Origin: Dendrolimus kikuchii
Taxonomy: Eukaryota > Arthropoda > Insecta > Lepidoptera > Lasiocampidae
NCBI GenBank assembly: GCA_019925095.2
Contig: CM034403.1
Location: 434,001 to 498,000 of the forward strand
Direction: 5' to 3'
Length of the DNA: 64,000 nucleotides
Below the pieces are notes generated by a model. That model searched no databases, was not told where the DNA came from, and saw only the letters and a program-made list of their open reading frames with translations. This document shows positions 31,623-42,346 of the stretch, one piece after another. The translations under genes were made by a program, and so were the position numbers. Each line of letters opens with the position of its first letter. The stretch's first letter is position 1.

Positions 31623-31858
31623 ACTGCAAAAGTGGATGGATGCAGAAGTCGTGGAAGGCCACGACACACCTTCCATGATCAAATTGATCGTGTACTAGCA
31701 GAAGGTGATGTCAGGAGCCTTAAGAACAGACGAGCGTGCATGACAAGAGCCATGAATGTCAAAGAAGCGAGTGAGGTGTGTAAGAATAAGCCTAAATGGC
31801 GCTCTGTTGTTCGTACCTACCCCGCAAGGGAACTGGCGTGAAGTTATGTATGTATGTT
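31623..31858 (+). mobile_element. RTE-type LINE, short 3' end
   Basis: It runs from GCAAAAGTGGATGGATGC to GTGAAGTTATGTATGTATGT. GCGGCCAA precedes it and GCGGCCAAC follows the palindrome at its 3' side. Confidence 0.85.
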
Positions 31859-31890
31859 GTTGGCCGCTACATACATATGTAGCGGCCAAC
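31859..31890. repeat. Near-perfect 32-bp palindrome after the RTE tail
   Basis: GTTGGCCGCTACATA and TATGTAGCGGCCAAC are exact reverse complements separated by CA. Confidence 0.95.
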
Positions 31891-32102
31891 AAGCTACCTA
31901 AGCGATGTAATCGTGGCAAGCCGCTCTCGCGTTATTCGCCGCCCGCGCCACGCTATCGGCACTCCTCTTCCTCCGACAGCTAAACGTTGTCGACAGTCTG
32001 TTTCGGTCAGCGCGCGACTACAGTCCCGCCGCGGTTATCATGCAACGTTCGAAAACGTTTACACGCAGTGCTTGTATTCTATAATGTAAACTTTTTCAAT
32101 AT
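31891..32102. other. G+C-rich unassigned segment
   Basis: CTCGCGTTATTCGCCGCCCG and CTCTTCCTCCGACAGC could belong to another LTR, but no ends are visible. Confidence 0.3.
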
Positions 32103-32609
32103 TGTTACGAGTTGCGGGACTCGAATTAAAATGCCGTCAGAATTACTATAGAGTTTATTAGAACTATACAAACACGTATAACACAAGTACAAATATAACC
32201 GAACACAATTAGCCCAAATACAAACGTAATGCAGAATTTCGTAATTCTATAAAACGCGCAACGTCCGTCACTTATTAGATTCCCGATTGTACTAAACATG
32301 TCTTGCTTCGCTCGTGGTTATCGCTCGACTGCCTCCTTCATCAAGTGGTCCATTGCTTTATCCTGCACGAGTGCAATATGTCCGCCCGGCAAGGTGGACC
32401 GAATTTCCTTGAATCAGCTTGTACTTTAAATCCGTAATACCTGGCTAACGATTACAATACAACAATAGGCCGTATGTAACTAAGCTAACAAAAGAAGACG
32501 ACCATATAAAAATTTAAATGTTATTAGTTCAAATGCTGACGGGTAATAAATGTGCTTTGTTTCAGATATGCAGGTGGATTTTGTTTTTGTCGGGAACCTA
32601 GTTATAACA
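32103..32609 (-). mobile_element. Solo LTR of family F
   Basis: On the + strand it starts TGTTACGAGTTGCGGGACTC and ends CTAGTTATAACA, about 507 bp. The flanks ATAT and ATAG agree at three of four positions, so the TSD is decayed or the end shifted by a base. Confidence 0.8.
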
Positions 32610-32820
32610 ATAGCATCATAACCAATAATATAATCATAATATGTATGTGTACTCATAAGGACTACAAATGGCTTGTAAACAAAACTACAAAAAAAAATTG
32701 TATGTCTGTCAAAGGCGAAACATGTCACTTTTACCACTTAGCACTGACTTAAAAAAAAATAGCATAACATCTGTAAAAACAATCACGTTTCAAACAAATA
32801 AATTACTTTGATTTTCACAA

Positions 32821-33048
32821 CACACAGCCAGGTGGTAGAGTATTTTCCTTACTGACTGTAAAACATGCCACCATAACAACCTCGAGTTGTGTTCCGCTAT
32901 TAGTGGCCAGGTTCCAGTCTCCCCTTTAGAGAGCCGCAGCACAATTCGTAGCACCTTTCGTGTTACAGATATCCATAGGCGACGGTCACCGCTTTCCATC
33001 AAGTGGACCGTCTGCCTGTATGCTGAACTCCTGCAATAAAAAAAAAAA
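32821..33048 (+). mobile_element. Family B repeat, diverged and 5'-truncated
   Basis: It begins ACACAGCCAGGTGGTAGAG and ends CTCCTGCAATAAAAAAAAAA. Several indels relative to clean copies (for example TTTCCTTACTGACTG). Confidence 0.75.
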
Positions 33049-33119
33049 TCAACGCTTAGGATCCTGATACTGTTGGAGATGGTAAGGGGTGTTCCTTGGA
33101 ACTGTAGCGCAGGGACAAA

Positions 33120-33722
33120 TGGGGTCTGGGGTCAATACAGATAAACAGAAACAGAAAAATACAAGACATAGTACAACGGGCGGCTATATTGCTAAAAAGC
33201 GATCTCTTCCAGGCAACCATTAGCAGAGATTGATAGATTTTTAATACCGACGGTAGTACTGTAGTGGATATACTTACCTACAGTAAGATAAACATAGCAA
33301 CGACATCTTTTCATCTATATTATGTTTTTTTTTATATTAATTCATTAATAAAAAATATTTGTGTCTGAAATATAATACGTAGTCATAATTACAATTATAA
33401 AAAAAATATTAATTTTACAAAAATATGTCACTAGGAAAGCATTTTTATATAATTATATTATTATTTAAGCACAAAAATAATCGTCAACTGAATAATATGC
33501 TCGTTTAAGAAGGAATGCTTTGACATTACGCTTAAAAGATTGCATTTTGTATATATTTAGCTTTAGGTAAGGAGGTGATTTGTTGAAAATTTCAACAGCC
33601 TGATATGTGAAACTGTGCTTGACAACATTTAAAGATGGCATTATTTCATTTTTTAAATCTTTCCTTCTTGTAGCTTCTCTAATTTTTCTTTCTTCCTTCA
33701 TCTCTTCGTCTCTATTATTCAT
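33120..33722 (-). pseudogene. LINE reverse transcriptase C-terminus and 3' UTR (R-like)
   Basis: The reverse frame at 33722-33465 reads VVKHSFTYQAVEIFNKSPPY, then SFKRNVKAFLLKRAYYSVDD-YF-stop. This is the C-terminal extension of CR1/Jockey-type LINE enzymes. Further left lies a block reading AAAAGCGATCTCTTCCAGGC on the + strand, also seen at 29.4 kb. Whether both belong to one element is not certain. Only ~80 codons remain, without stops. Confidence 0.7.
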
Positions 33723-33749
33723 ATATAATAAAGATTTCTAATCATAACG

Positions 33750-33853
33750 GCAGCACAATTCGTAGCACCTTTCGTGTTACAAATGTCCATAGGCGACGAT
33801 AAAAGCTTTCCATCAGGTGGGCTGTCTGCTTGTCTGCTGAACGGAATAAAAAA
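33750..33853 (+). mobile_element. Family B repeat, last ~100 bp
   Basis: GGCAGCACAATTCGTAGCAC, GTCCATAGGCGACGATAAAA and GTGGGCTGTCTGCTTGTCTG. The A-tail is short. Confidence 0.7.
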
Positions 33854-34276
33854 GATCTCAAGCAAATCGACCATCATTATCTACTGTATTCTGGTATAAA
33901 TTGTCTTACTGTTTCAGTCTTACCTATGACATTCGTCTAGTGTTCATCACTCCGACATTTCCACTGACATCATTTTAAAGCCGTTCTCTGAGTGCTCGCA
34001 CGTCATGTTTTATTCCTACGAGTCCTGAATATTTCTGTCTATCCCTACGTCTACTTATGTGCTGCTACAGAATAATAATAATTATAGCTTTTTCTTTTTA
34101 TACGTCTAACTATAAAAGCCTGTTTTGTTTTTATGTATCTTTTCACAAGTCACAATAGAGATGCGTAAGGGCTATGTGTGGACTAAAGGAAACTGATAGT
34201 TGAAGTCATACTTTAAAAAAAAAAATAGTAGTTTAAAAAAATTAATTTGAATTAAAAATAGTGTAAGAAAAAAATA
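33854..34276. other. Unassigned A+T-rich DNA
   Basis: Nothing recognised. Confidence 0.35.
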
Positions 34277-34352
34277 TTTTATTGTAAAAAAAAGCGTGGG
34301 GTGCATGGTATCAATAGTTTGAAAAGTAACCCACGCTTTTTTTACAATAAAA
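34277..34352. repeat. Hairpin with ~23-bp arms
   Basis: TTTTATTGTAAAAAAAAGCG + TGGG pairs with CCCACGCTTTTTTTACAATA + AAA around a 29-nt loop, with one extra A on the left. It could be a tiny fold-back element. Confidence 0.85.
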
Positions 34353-34539
34353 ATTTCTGTTGAAACTTTGAAAAAAGAATTAAATGCACTCTTATGATAA
34401 AATAGAACGTTATGTAAAAATAAGCTTTTTTAAAAGGTTTTTAAATACAAGCTTTTGAGATCCTGCATATCATGTAGCAGCAGAGTGCTAGCCAAGGCAA
34501 GTAAAACGAGCCCAAACACGACGAGTCTATCTTGTTTAG

Positions 34540-34735
34540 TACAGGAGTTCCTACGGCCACCTTCCGACTCCATCATCAGATTAGCTCCATGGTACCATAT
34601 TGTTACATTGTCACGCGATATACATATACGTGCAAAATTTCAGCTCAATCGGAAACCGGGAAGTCGATCAAATTTAACTTGAAAGATTCCGTTACTAACA
34701 TACGTATGAAGCTAATAAAAGCGTATTAAAATTGG
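34540..34735 (+). repeat. Probable interspersed repeat ('CATCATCAGATTAGCTCC' type)
   Basis: AGGAGTTCCTACGGCCACC, CATCATCAGATTAGCTCCAT, GCAAAATTTCAGCTCAATCG. I recall this phrasing as recurrent in Lepidoptera, but there is no second copy in the window. Confidence 0.35.
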
Positions 34736-34881
34736 GCGTTCCTTACCTTTATACATTTAAAGTAATACAGTTTGTCAAAGAAAATCTCGACCTGTTCACA
34801 CACCCTGTAAGCTTAGGACAAAAGAATAGAATATGTTGTCCGCTAACAAGACGGCTTATTTAAATAAAAGTATATTTTGTA

Positions 34882-35132
34882 CAATGTTGTTATACAATGC
34901 AAAAGTGGATGGATGCAGAAGTCGTGGAAGGCCACCACACACCTTCCATGATCAAATTGATCGTGTACTAGCGGAGGGTGATGTCAGGAGCCTTAAGAAC
35001 AGACGAGTGTGCATGACAAGAGTTATGAATGTCAAAGAAGCAAGTGAGGTGTGTAAGAATGGGCCTAAATGGCGCTCTGTTGTTCGTGCCTACCCCGCAA
35101 GGGAACTGGCGTGAAGTTATGTATGTATGTAT
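34882..35132 (+). mobile_element. RTE-type LINE, short 3' end
   Basis: It runs from about CAATGTTGTTATACAATGC to ATGTATGTAT. The 12-bp TSD GTATATTTTGTA is at 34870-34881 and 35133-35144. Frame GRPPHTFHDQIDRVL intact. Confidence 0.85.
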
Positions 35133-35222
35133 GTATATTTTGTATGGCATCAAAACTGTACAACCGTCTACCAGATGAGCTTTTGAATATAACAACTGTT
35201 AATATCTAACTATGCTACAACT

Positions 35223-35478
35223 ATAAGAGGCGACAAAACAACCTACAGCCAGGTGGTAGGGCATTCGGCCTGGATGGCTACCACCCCCAGTCTAAAGTAT
35301 GTCGCCATAACAACCTTGAGTTGTGTTCCGGCATTAGTGACCAGGTTCCAGTCTCCCTTACGAGAGCAGCAGCGCATTTGTAGCAACTTTGCTGTTGCAA
35401 ATGTCCATAGGCGATGGTAACCGCTTTCCATCATGTGGGCCGTCTGCCTGTCTGCTGATCTCCTGCAATAAAAAAAAT
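35223..35478 (+). mobile_element. Family B repeat, 5'-truncated
   Basis: It begins at TAAGAGGCGACAAAACAACC, lacking the first ~60 bp, and ends CTCCTGCAATAAAAAAA. Confidence 0.8.
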
Positions 35479-35483
35479 TAACT

Positions 35484-35627
35484 ATTTAGCGACGGACTTT
35501 GCGCGTGTTATTGAATGTTACATTTGCACTGGTTTTGTTCAGTTATATCTGTACCTGTGTTATTTGTTCTAATAAACTTTATAATAATTCCAACGGCATT
35601 TTAATTCGAGTCCTGCAACTCGTAACA
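35484..35627 (+). mobile_element. Family F LTR, 3' third only
   Basis: It runs from TAGCGACGGACTTTGCGCG to GCAACTCGTAACA and includes AATAAACTTTATAATAATTC. The upstream part is absent; it directly follows the B copy's A-tail. Confidence 0.75.
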
Positions 35628-35629
35628 AT

Positions 35630-36535
35630 ATTCTATTCTATTCTGTCCTGATATTAAAATGATAAAATGATTTAACCATATAAAATTTATATTACGTTAC
35701 GTCGCCAAATTTCAATGAAGATACTGTTAGTGCGGGATTTATTCAGTAAACGTTCAAGAGATTTTAGTAATAAAGTTAAATAAAATTAATATAGCAACTT
35801 TTGTACTAGAAAGCTTATTACACGACCCAAGAATTTCTAGACGATCGCACCGGATGGACATTATACCATCGCTGCCAAGCTCGTTCAGTAATCGTTTATA
35901 AAAATTACTTTGATAAACCTTGTGTTAGTATAAACTATATTTAAACAAAATTGGTAAGGAGGTTGCTGCGCCGCTTCTTCGGGAAGTGGTTGAAGATTCA
36001 TGACCTTCAATATATAATCTGTAAGATTCCATTTTCAAATAAATGCGTTTTAATTTATATAACGAACCACGTAGAACATTGAGAACTGTTTTATTTGAAT
36101 TCAGAATGAAGACTGCCCGATACAAAGCGGGTTTGCAGTATTTGTACACTGTTGTAATACGAAAGTACCTTCATTATTTTAAAATATAAATAACTATAAT
36201 TTACTGTGATTATATATTACACATATTGTCAATACCTACATACAGTCGTATCAATATATCTAAAAGCGATATCACAAAGTAACACTTCCGTGGACTGTTC
36301 AGTTATAACCATGCTATATTCTAAGAGGACAAATTGGTCCACGAATCGTGACTGAACTGATCAGAAAATAATGTTATTTTTCGAATTAAAAAAATGATAA
36401 AATATAAAGTACTTAGTGCAAATAAAACCCCTTATTTTATTTAGCTCGTTAAATTTATACTTTGTGCTAGCTAAATTAAATTAAATTGTTAGAAGTATGT
36501 ATAATAGAAAAATGCTTGTGCAGACATTTAAGAAA
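35630..36535. other. Unassigned DNA with one LINE-like patch
   Basis: GGAGGTTGCTGCGCCGCTTC ... AGTGGTTGAAGATTCATGAC (35958-36005) resembles a LINE 3' UTR phrase. The 74-codon reverse frame at 35925-36149 has no known domain. Confidence 0.35.
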
Positions 36536-36548
36536 ACCTAAAAATATA

Positions 36549-36945
36549 CATACATAACTTCACGCCAGGTCCCTTGCGGGGTAGGCACGAACAACAGAGC
36601 GCCATTTAGGCTTATTCTTACACACCTCACTTGCTTCTTTGACATTCATAACTCTTGTCATGCAAGCTCGTCTGTTCTTAAGACGCCTGACATCACCTTC
36701 TGCTAGTACACGATCAATTTGATCATGGAAGGTGTGTCGTGGCCTTCCACGACTTCTGCATCCATCCACTTTTGCATTGTATATCTGTTTAGTCATTCTT
36801 TCCACATGCCCGAACCACCGGAGCATTCCTTTCCTTACCTTCACCCCGATACTCTCTTTCAGACCAACTCTCTTTCTTACTTCTGTATTACGAACGCGGT
36901 CCGCGAGCGTCACTCCGCAGATTTTGCGCAGTGCTCGCAACTCGC
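36549..36945 (-). pseudogene. RTE-type LINE, ~125-codon C-terminal fragment
   Basis: Intact reverse frame: MRALRKICGVTLADRV, MLRWFGHVERMTKQ, GRPRHTFHDQIDRVL, ending RAYPARDLA-stop. The four-residue HDER stretch present in other copies after GHVERM is missing. The 9-bp TSD AAAAATATA is at 36540-36548 and 36946-36954. Confidence 0.9.
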
Positions 36946-36954
36946 AAAAATATA

Positions 36955-37775
36955 TTTTAGTTATTCTGTGTCTACCCTCAATTTCTTTTCCGTCTTAGTA
37001 TTTAGTTTCATTACGTCACATGAGAGTTCTAAAAATACTTATTTATACTCTGAGCTTACTTTCTTTCATAATATTAATTTAGTTTAATATTTTACTTCCA
37101 ATTTTCGAAAATCCACAAAGAAATTCCCGTTTGGCAATAAGGTTATAATAAATTTATTCGTATTTTCATAATGCTATACTCTCCAACCTCACAGTCCTCA
37201 ACTTTTAACCCCATCAAACTCAAAAATAGCCAATGGAGCGGTCTAAAAAGCGTTTCGCAAAACTCGACTTGCACAATAGCGGGTTTGCGATTATGTAAAT
37301 TCCTTCTTGGGCCCAATTGGAGGTATTGTTGGGGCCCTAATCTTGGCAGTCCCTTTGCCCTGGCTTAAAGGGGAAAGCTAAGGGTAGCCGCAGTAAAGAA
37401 ATTAGGGTGTGGCGTGAGTTTTACTGAACTAGTTCTTTTGTGTCGCTCAGTTCACAGTTATTTTTGCCATTGATGATCATTTATAATATTTTATTACAAG
37501 CATTTCAGTTTTACTGGTAGAAAATATGTAAGGTTTTTTATTTCTTTATTTATCAACAATTTAGCCTCTTTCTTGGTTCCTGAAAGAGGGAACTATGGAT
37601 CTAGAAGACTCTATATAATACAAGATACTTATTTCTATAAATTTTATTTTTAATAATTTATTTTGTAAGGTTAGTTGTTATGAAAGGTCTTACTATATAA
37701 ATTATATTGTCATGACAATGCTTTACCATATTTGGAGTGCAAACGTGCAACATGATTATTGAGTTTTTGTAAGCT
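36955..37775. other. Unassigned DNA
   Basis: GGCCCAATTGGAGGTATTG and GGGGCCCTAATCTTGGCAG near 37320 are G+C-rich. No gene or repeat is recognised. Confidence 0.35.
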
Positions 37776-37794
37776 ATGCTTTGTACAAATCGTT

Positions 37795-37859
37795 GACTCT
37801 GGGTGTCGGAGTGACCGCTACGAACGGAACCGGGAATTAACGCTTGGATGATAATGATG
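37795..37859 (+). mobile_element. 65-bp retro-insertion with 19-bp TSD
   Basis: ATGCTTTGTACAAATCGTT occurs at 37776-37794 and 37860-37878. The insert ends GGATGATAATGATG, a microsatellite tail typical of some LINEs. It appears to be the extreme 3' end of an unidentified element. Confidence 0.8.
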
Positions 37860-38105
37860 ATGCTTTGTACAAATCGTTTACATCAAAATTGAAAACAAAA
37901 CAAGTAGTTATTCAAAAGTAAATTTTCGCCGTAGTTTCATTGGCGCTAAATGATTGTATAGTTCTGTAGCGTAGTTCACACGCTTTTACTCGATAAACGG
38001 TCTATTTGACATAAAAAGAATATCTCAATTAAAACTGGTAAGTAGTTTCTGAGAAAAGTATACAAAGTCACAGACAAACATACTACTATTTACTAATTTT
38101 TTAAC

Positions 38106-38145
38106 TTGACGTGCATCTTAGGCATTTGCCTAAGATGCACGTCAA
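38106..38145. repeat. Perfect 40-bp palindrome, 19-bp arms
   Basis: TTGACGTGCATCTTAGGCA and TGCCTAAGATGCACGTCAA are exact reverse complements separated by TT. Confidence 0.95.
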
Positions 38146-38173
38146 ATAAGAGTGGTTCAAATAGTAACCGTAT

Positions 38174-38474
38174 GTTTTTGTTGTTTTCAGCCCATAAATG
38201 TCCCACTGCTGGGCTCGGGCCTCCCACTATGGGAGGAACGGACAGTATACTCGCCACGCTTGTCCAAGGTGGTTTGACATGTTTGACACATCGGTTATCT
38301 CGATGTGCAGGTTGCATCACGATGTTTCCTTCACCGTTATTAGCTCGTGCTAATTGTAACAATATGCACATTAGGTCAGAAAACTGCCTAAGTGCTGCAT
38401 GCGTTCCGGCCAGGATCGAACACACACCTTTTGAGTTTGGGACGCGTGTGCTGGCCATTACGCTACTACGACTC
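38174..38474 (-). mobile_element. tRNA-derived SINE C, near full length
   Basis: It runs from GCCCATAAATGTCCCACTGC to GGCCATTACGCTACTACGAC. The B box reads CAGGATCGAACACA on the + strand, so one key position is changed. Confidence 0.85.
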
Positions 38475-38556
38475 CACGTGACAACGATAAGGGAAACCTT
38501 ATAAAGAATTCTACAGTTTCAGATTACTGATGTGTAAAATTATCAAAATGCCTTGA

Positions 38557-38770
38557 AAAAATAGAAAGAAAGAAAGAAAGAAAATATTTATTTCTAAAAA
38601 TGCGACAGTTTAACAGTGATTTATAATAATAATAATAGCATTGAAATTGTGTGCCGCAATTCGCGAAATGAGGTTGGCACTCAGTTTTTTGCTGTGCCGA
38701 AACATAGTCCGACACAGCACTGATTTTCAGTGCCCACCTCCTTAATTACAAAGACAAGTGACCCACGAGA
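38557..38770 (-). mobile_element. LINE family P-like 3' end with TTTC tail
   Basis: GAAAGAAAGAAAGAAAGAAA followed by ATATTTATTTCTAAAAATGC, then GTGCCGCAATTCGCGAAATG and CCGACACAGCACTGATTTTC. Same tail type as 49337, with a diverged body. Confidence 0.55.
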
Positions 38771-39525
38771 AAAGCAAGTTAAATAAAATTATATTATAAT
38801 CAACATATAACAAAAATAAAAAGATAAAAAAAGAAGTACCTAAAAAATTAAAGCAACCTAAATAGAGCCCTTATTATATACACATGTTACATATGAAACA
38901 AACAAAAGTACGATGATCAAATCAAATTCAAGCCAATTAACATAATATTTACATAATATTTTGACATTCGATGTTGCAGGTAAATAAATCACAAATACTT
39001 TTTAACATTATAAATAATTAGATAAATAAATAAATATTACTTTATAACTTTATAAATAAATGATATTAAATTATTTAAAATAATTATAAACAATACATTA
39101 CATTATTTATTACATTTATTAAAAATATAATTAAAATGATTATTAACATATTTTTTTGTTATACTAATAAGTAACTGACTAGTACAGAACCTGCACAAGC
39201 ATTTAATTACTTCACATACTCGCTTATAAATGTTAAAAGAGGCGATTCACTGAACTATTTCACTCTGTCCCATCTCTATAAGCTGAAGCACGTCCAAATA
39301 GCAATTCTATAAATCAATCGAGCTAACATTTTTGCGTGGGTTTGTTTGTATTCACAACAATAGCCAGAATATTTTATTCATGTACTGATAACTCAATAAA
39401 TTTTTTCTAATCTAATAATTATTTATTAGAGAAAGATATAGTAAGTTTATTTTGTAACTGTATTAATATTGAAGATTTCATCTCATAAAATATTTTTGTT
39501 TTCGGTTCACTTCATCAAGTCTATG
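38771..39525. other. Unassigned, extremely A+T-rich DNA
   Basis: Nothing recognised. Confidence 0.4.
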
Positions 39526-39526
39526 T

Positions 39527-39592
39527 TGTATAGTGGCTGAAACACCGAAGTTTTATTTCAATAACATGGGTTTGAATCCTTGCCGAGGCAAA
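39527..39592 (+). other. tRNA-like sequence (possible SINE head)
   Basis: TAGTGGCTGAAACACCG resembles an A box and GGTTTGAATCC, about 35 bp on, resembles a B box. No full cloverleaf was found, so I do not call a tRNA gene. Confidence 0.3.
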
Positions 39593-39611
39593 GGATACAT
39601 TTGAAAAAAAA

Positions 39612-40315
39612 AGATGTAGTAACACGATCCTGCACTAATGCCGACGGTATCGAGATATATACATGTAATGTGTAACAATTTTGACGAAAAAAATAAAAGC
39701 ACAAAAAGATGCAGTAACACGGTCCTGCACTGTCGCCGACGGTATCGAGATATGTACATGTAATATCTAACAATTTTGACTAAAAAAATTAAGTCACAAA
39801 AAGATGCAGTAACACGGTCCTGCACTGTCGCCGACGGTATCGAGATATATACATGTAATATGTAACAATTTTGACGAAAAAAATAGTCACAAAAATTGCA
39901 GTAACACGGTCCTGCACTAACGCCGACGGTATCGAGATATATACATGTAATATGTAACAATTTTGACGAAAAAAATAAAAGCACAAAAAGATGCACTAAC
40001 ACGGCCCTGCACTGTCGCCGACGGTATCGAGATATGTACATGTAATATGTAACAATTTTGACGAAAAAAATAAAGTCACAAAAAGATGTAGTTACAAGGT
40101 CCTGCACTAACGCCGACGATATCGAGATATATACGTGTAATATGTATCAATTTTGACGAAAAAAATAAAGTCACAAAAAGATGCAGTAACACGGTCCTGC
40201 ACTAATGCCGACGGCATCGAGATATATTATATATACATGTAATATGTAACAATTTTGACGAAAAAAATAAAGTCACAAAAAATGTAGGTATAAGGCCCTG
40301 CACTGACGCCGACCA
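39612..40315. repeat. Tandem array, ~95-bp unit, about 7.5 copies
   Basis: Each unit reads GATGCAGTAACACGGTCCTG, CCGACGGTATCGAGATATAT, ACATGTAATATGTAACAATT, TTGACGAAAAAAATAAAGTC. Units start near 39612, 39709, 39803, 39893, 39988, 40084, 40179 and 40281. Length and substitutions vary more than in the 163-bp array, so it is older. The reverse frames are products of repetition. Confidence 0.95.
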
Positions 40316-40822
40316 TAATAATCGATGTGTGAAACATTGTTTTAGGTAATTCTGTGCAGACAGCATACTATGCCATATTGTAACAAATAATTAAACGGAA
40401 GAATTTGCAACTATACAAGGCACTTTGTAATGCTACTTCACAAATACTCGGGGGACAGAGAGCAAATGTACTAGAACATAGTAAAAGCAGCATTGGACCC
40501 TGAATAAACATTTCCAGGTCACGGTGTTAAGTGTGGCCGGGCTTAGGCGCTTTCGTCGGGATTCTGGGAACTTAATTCAATAGGTTTTTCCACGGCGTAA
40601 AGGTCAATTTCGCAAATGGGATTAAACGGCGACCTACATTTGGCTCTTAATGGGGAATCGGCCGTAACATGTGAAACGGCTGGGTTCGTTTAGAAGGCGA
40701 TTAATATGCTTTATTTTTATAATTTTTTAATGCTGTATTTTTTATTAATGGCAACTCACACTCTGAGAGCAGAGACTTGATTTAGGGTTACAATACCTCT
40801 CAGCTTCGAAACTATATTATTA
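40316..40822. other. Unassigned DNA
   Basis: A moderately G+C-rich block (GGCCGGGCTTAGGCGCTTTC to GCCGTAACATGTGAAACGGC, 40530-40680) shows no coding or repeat match. Confidence 0.35.
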
Positions 40823-40826
40823 TTAT

Positions 40827-41348
40827 TGTTACGAGTTAGCGAGACTCGAATTAGAATGCTGTTAGAATTATTATAGTTTATTAGAACTATACAAACACGT
40901 ATAACACAGGTTCAAATATAAGCGAACACAACAAATTCAAACGTAATGCAGAAAGTCGTAATTCAATAAAAAGCACAAAGTCCCTCACTATTAGATTCCC
41001 GAATGTACACACGTATCGTAGTCGTAGCTCAACTGCCTCCTCTCTCCATTAGGCCATCGTTTTACATTTCACAAATGCAAAATGTTCCCGCCCGACAAGA
41101 TCGACACAGTTTCTTAGAATTAGCTTGTAATCATAATCCGTAACACCTGGCTAATGATGATAATGAGCGATTACAATAGAACATAGGCTGTTCTCCACAA
41201 TAACTTAGAAACGTATGCCAATAAATAATTGAACAAAAGTAGACGATCATAAAAGGATTACAATTAGTTCAAATTCTGACAGGTAATAAAATGTGCTTTT
41301 ACAGGTCTGTACGTGGAATTTGTCTTTATCGGGGTCTAAGTTGTAACA
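40827..41348 (-). mobile_element. Solo LTR of family F
   Basis: On + it starts TGTTACGAGTTAGCGAGACTC and ends AAGTTGTAACA, 522 bp. The TSD TTAT (40823-40826 and 41349-41352) is perfect. Confidence 0.85.
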
Positions 41349-41606
41349 TTATCAATTCAAAAGCCGTTCAAGTTAACCCAGAGAATATTACAAAAAATAA
41401 GTCAAGTTGTATACAACTATTATATATAATATATTTTCTAAAGTTTTGTTAGACCAATAATTATGATAGAAATCTTAACTTATACTCGTAAGTAATTTGA
41501 GATTTGTGTGTGGTAATCTGTAATAATAATATTTGTAGTATGTCAGCTATTATAATTGGAAATCAGTTATGAAGTGACAGTTTCTCTATCATAAATTTAT
41601 TAATAC

Positions 41607-42064
41607 TGTTACGAGTGTGGGACTCGAATTAAAAATGCCGTTGAAATTACTATAGAATTTATTACAGGTACAAATATAACTGAACACAATCAATTCAAAC
41701 GTAATGCGTGATTCAATAACACGCGCAAAGTCCGTTACTATATAGATTATCGAATGTACACACGTCTTGTCTCGCTGCTTATTATCGTTTGACTGCCTCC
41801 TCTCTCTATCCTGCTGTCGTTTTATACTTCACAAATACAAGTGTGCCCGCCTGTATCGTCGACTTAATTTCCTAGTAATCCGCACACCTGACTAATTATG
41901 CCTGCAAACGGCCATAAACGAGTACAATAGGCTGTTCTCCACAATAACCAATAAATAAGTAACTAAAAGGAGACAATTATAAAGGTATTACAATTGATTC
42001 AAATGCCGACAGGTAATAGCGTGCTTCGTGGAATTTGTCTTTGTCGGGAGGCTAAGTCGTAACA
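41607..42064 (-). mobile_element. Solo LTR of family F
   Basis: On + it starts TGTTACGAGTGTGGGACTCG and ends GCTAAGTCGTAACA, 458 bp, with 8-bp inverted ends TGTTACGA/TCGTAACA. The TSD ATAC (41603-41606 and 42065-42068) is perfect. It lies only 258 bp from the previous solo LTR and in the same orientation. Confidence 0.88.
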
Positions 42065-42111
42065 ATACATTCAACATATATTATATTGTATAAGTCGTGT
42101 AAGCATTAATA

Positions 42112-42346
42112 ATAGTAATAGTAGTAGTAATAGTAATAATAATAGTAGTAGTAATAGTAGTAGTAATAGTAATAGTAGTAGTAATAGTAGTATTAGTAGT
42201 AGTAGTAGTAGTAGTAGAAGTAGTAATAGTAGTAGTAATAGTAATTGTAATGTTAATAGTAGTAGTAATAGTAATAGTAGTAGTAATAGTAATTGTAATA
42301 TTAATAGTTGTAGTAATAGTAGCAGTAATAGTAATAGTAGTAATTA
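42112..42346. repeat. TAG/TAA trinucleotide microsatellite
   Basis: About 235 bp of interspersed TAG and TAA triplets with rare TTG, AAG and CAG variants. It abuts the SINE C head. Confidence 0.95.

Noticed and set aside
39527..39592. tRNA gene
   Set aside because: Only A- and B-box-like motifs are present; I could not pair an acceptor stem and the anticodon arm is not clear.
40827..42064. A short LTR retrotransposon bounded by the two LTRs at 40827-41348 and 41607-42064
   Set aside because: Each LTR has its own different 4-bp TSD, so they are two independent solo insertions.
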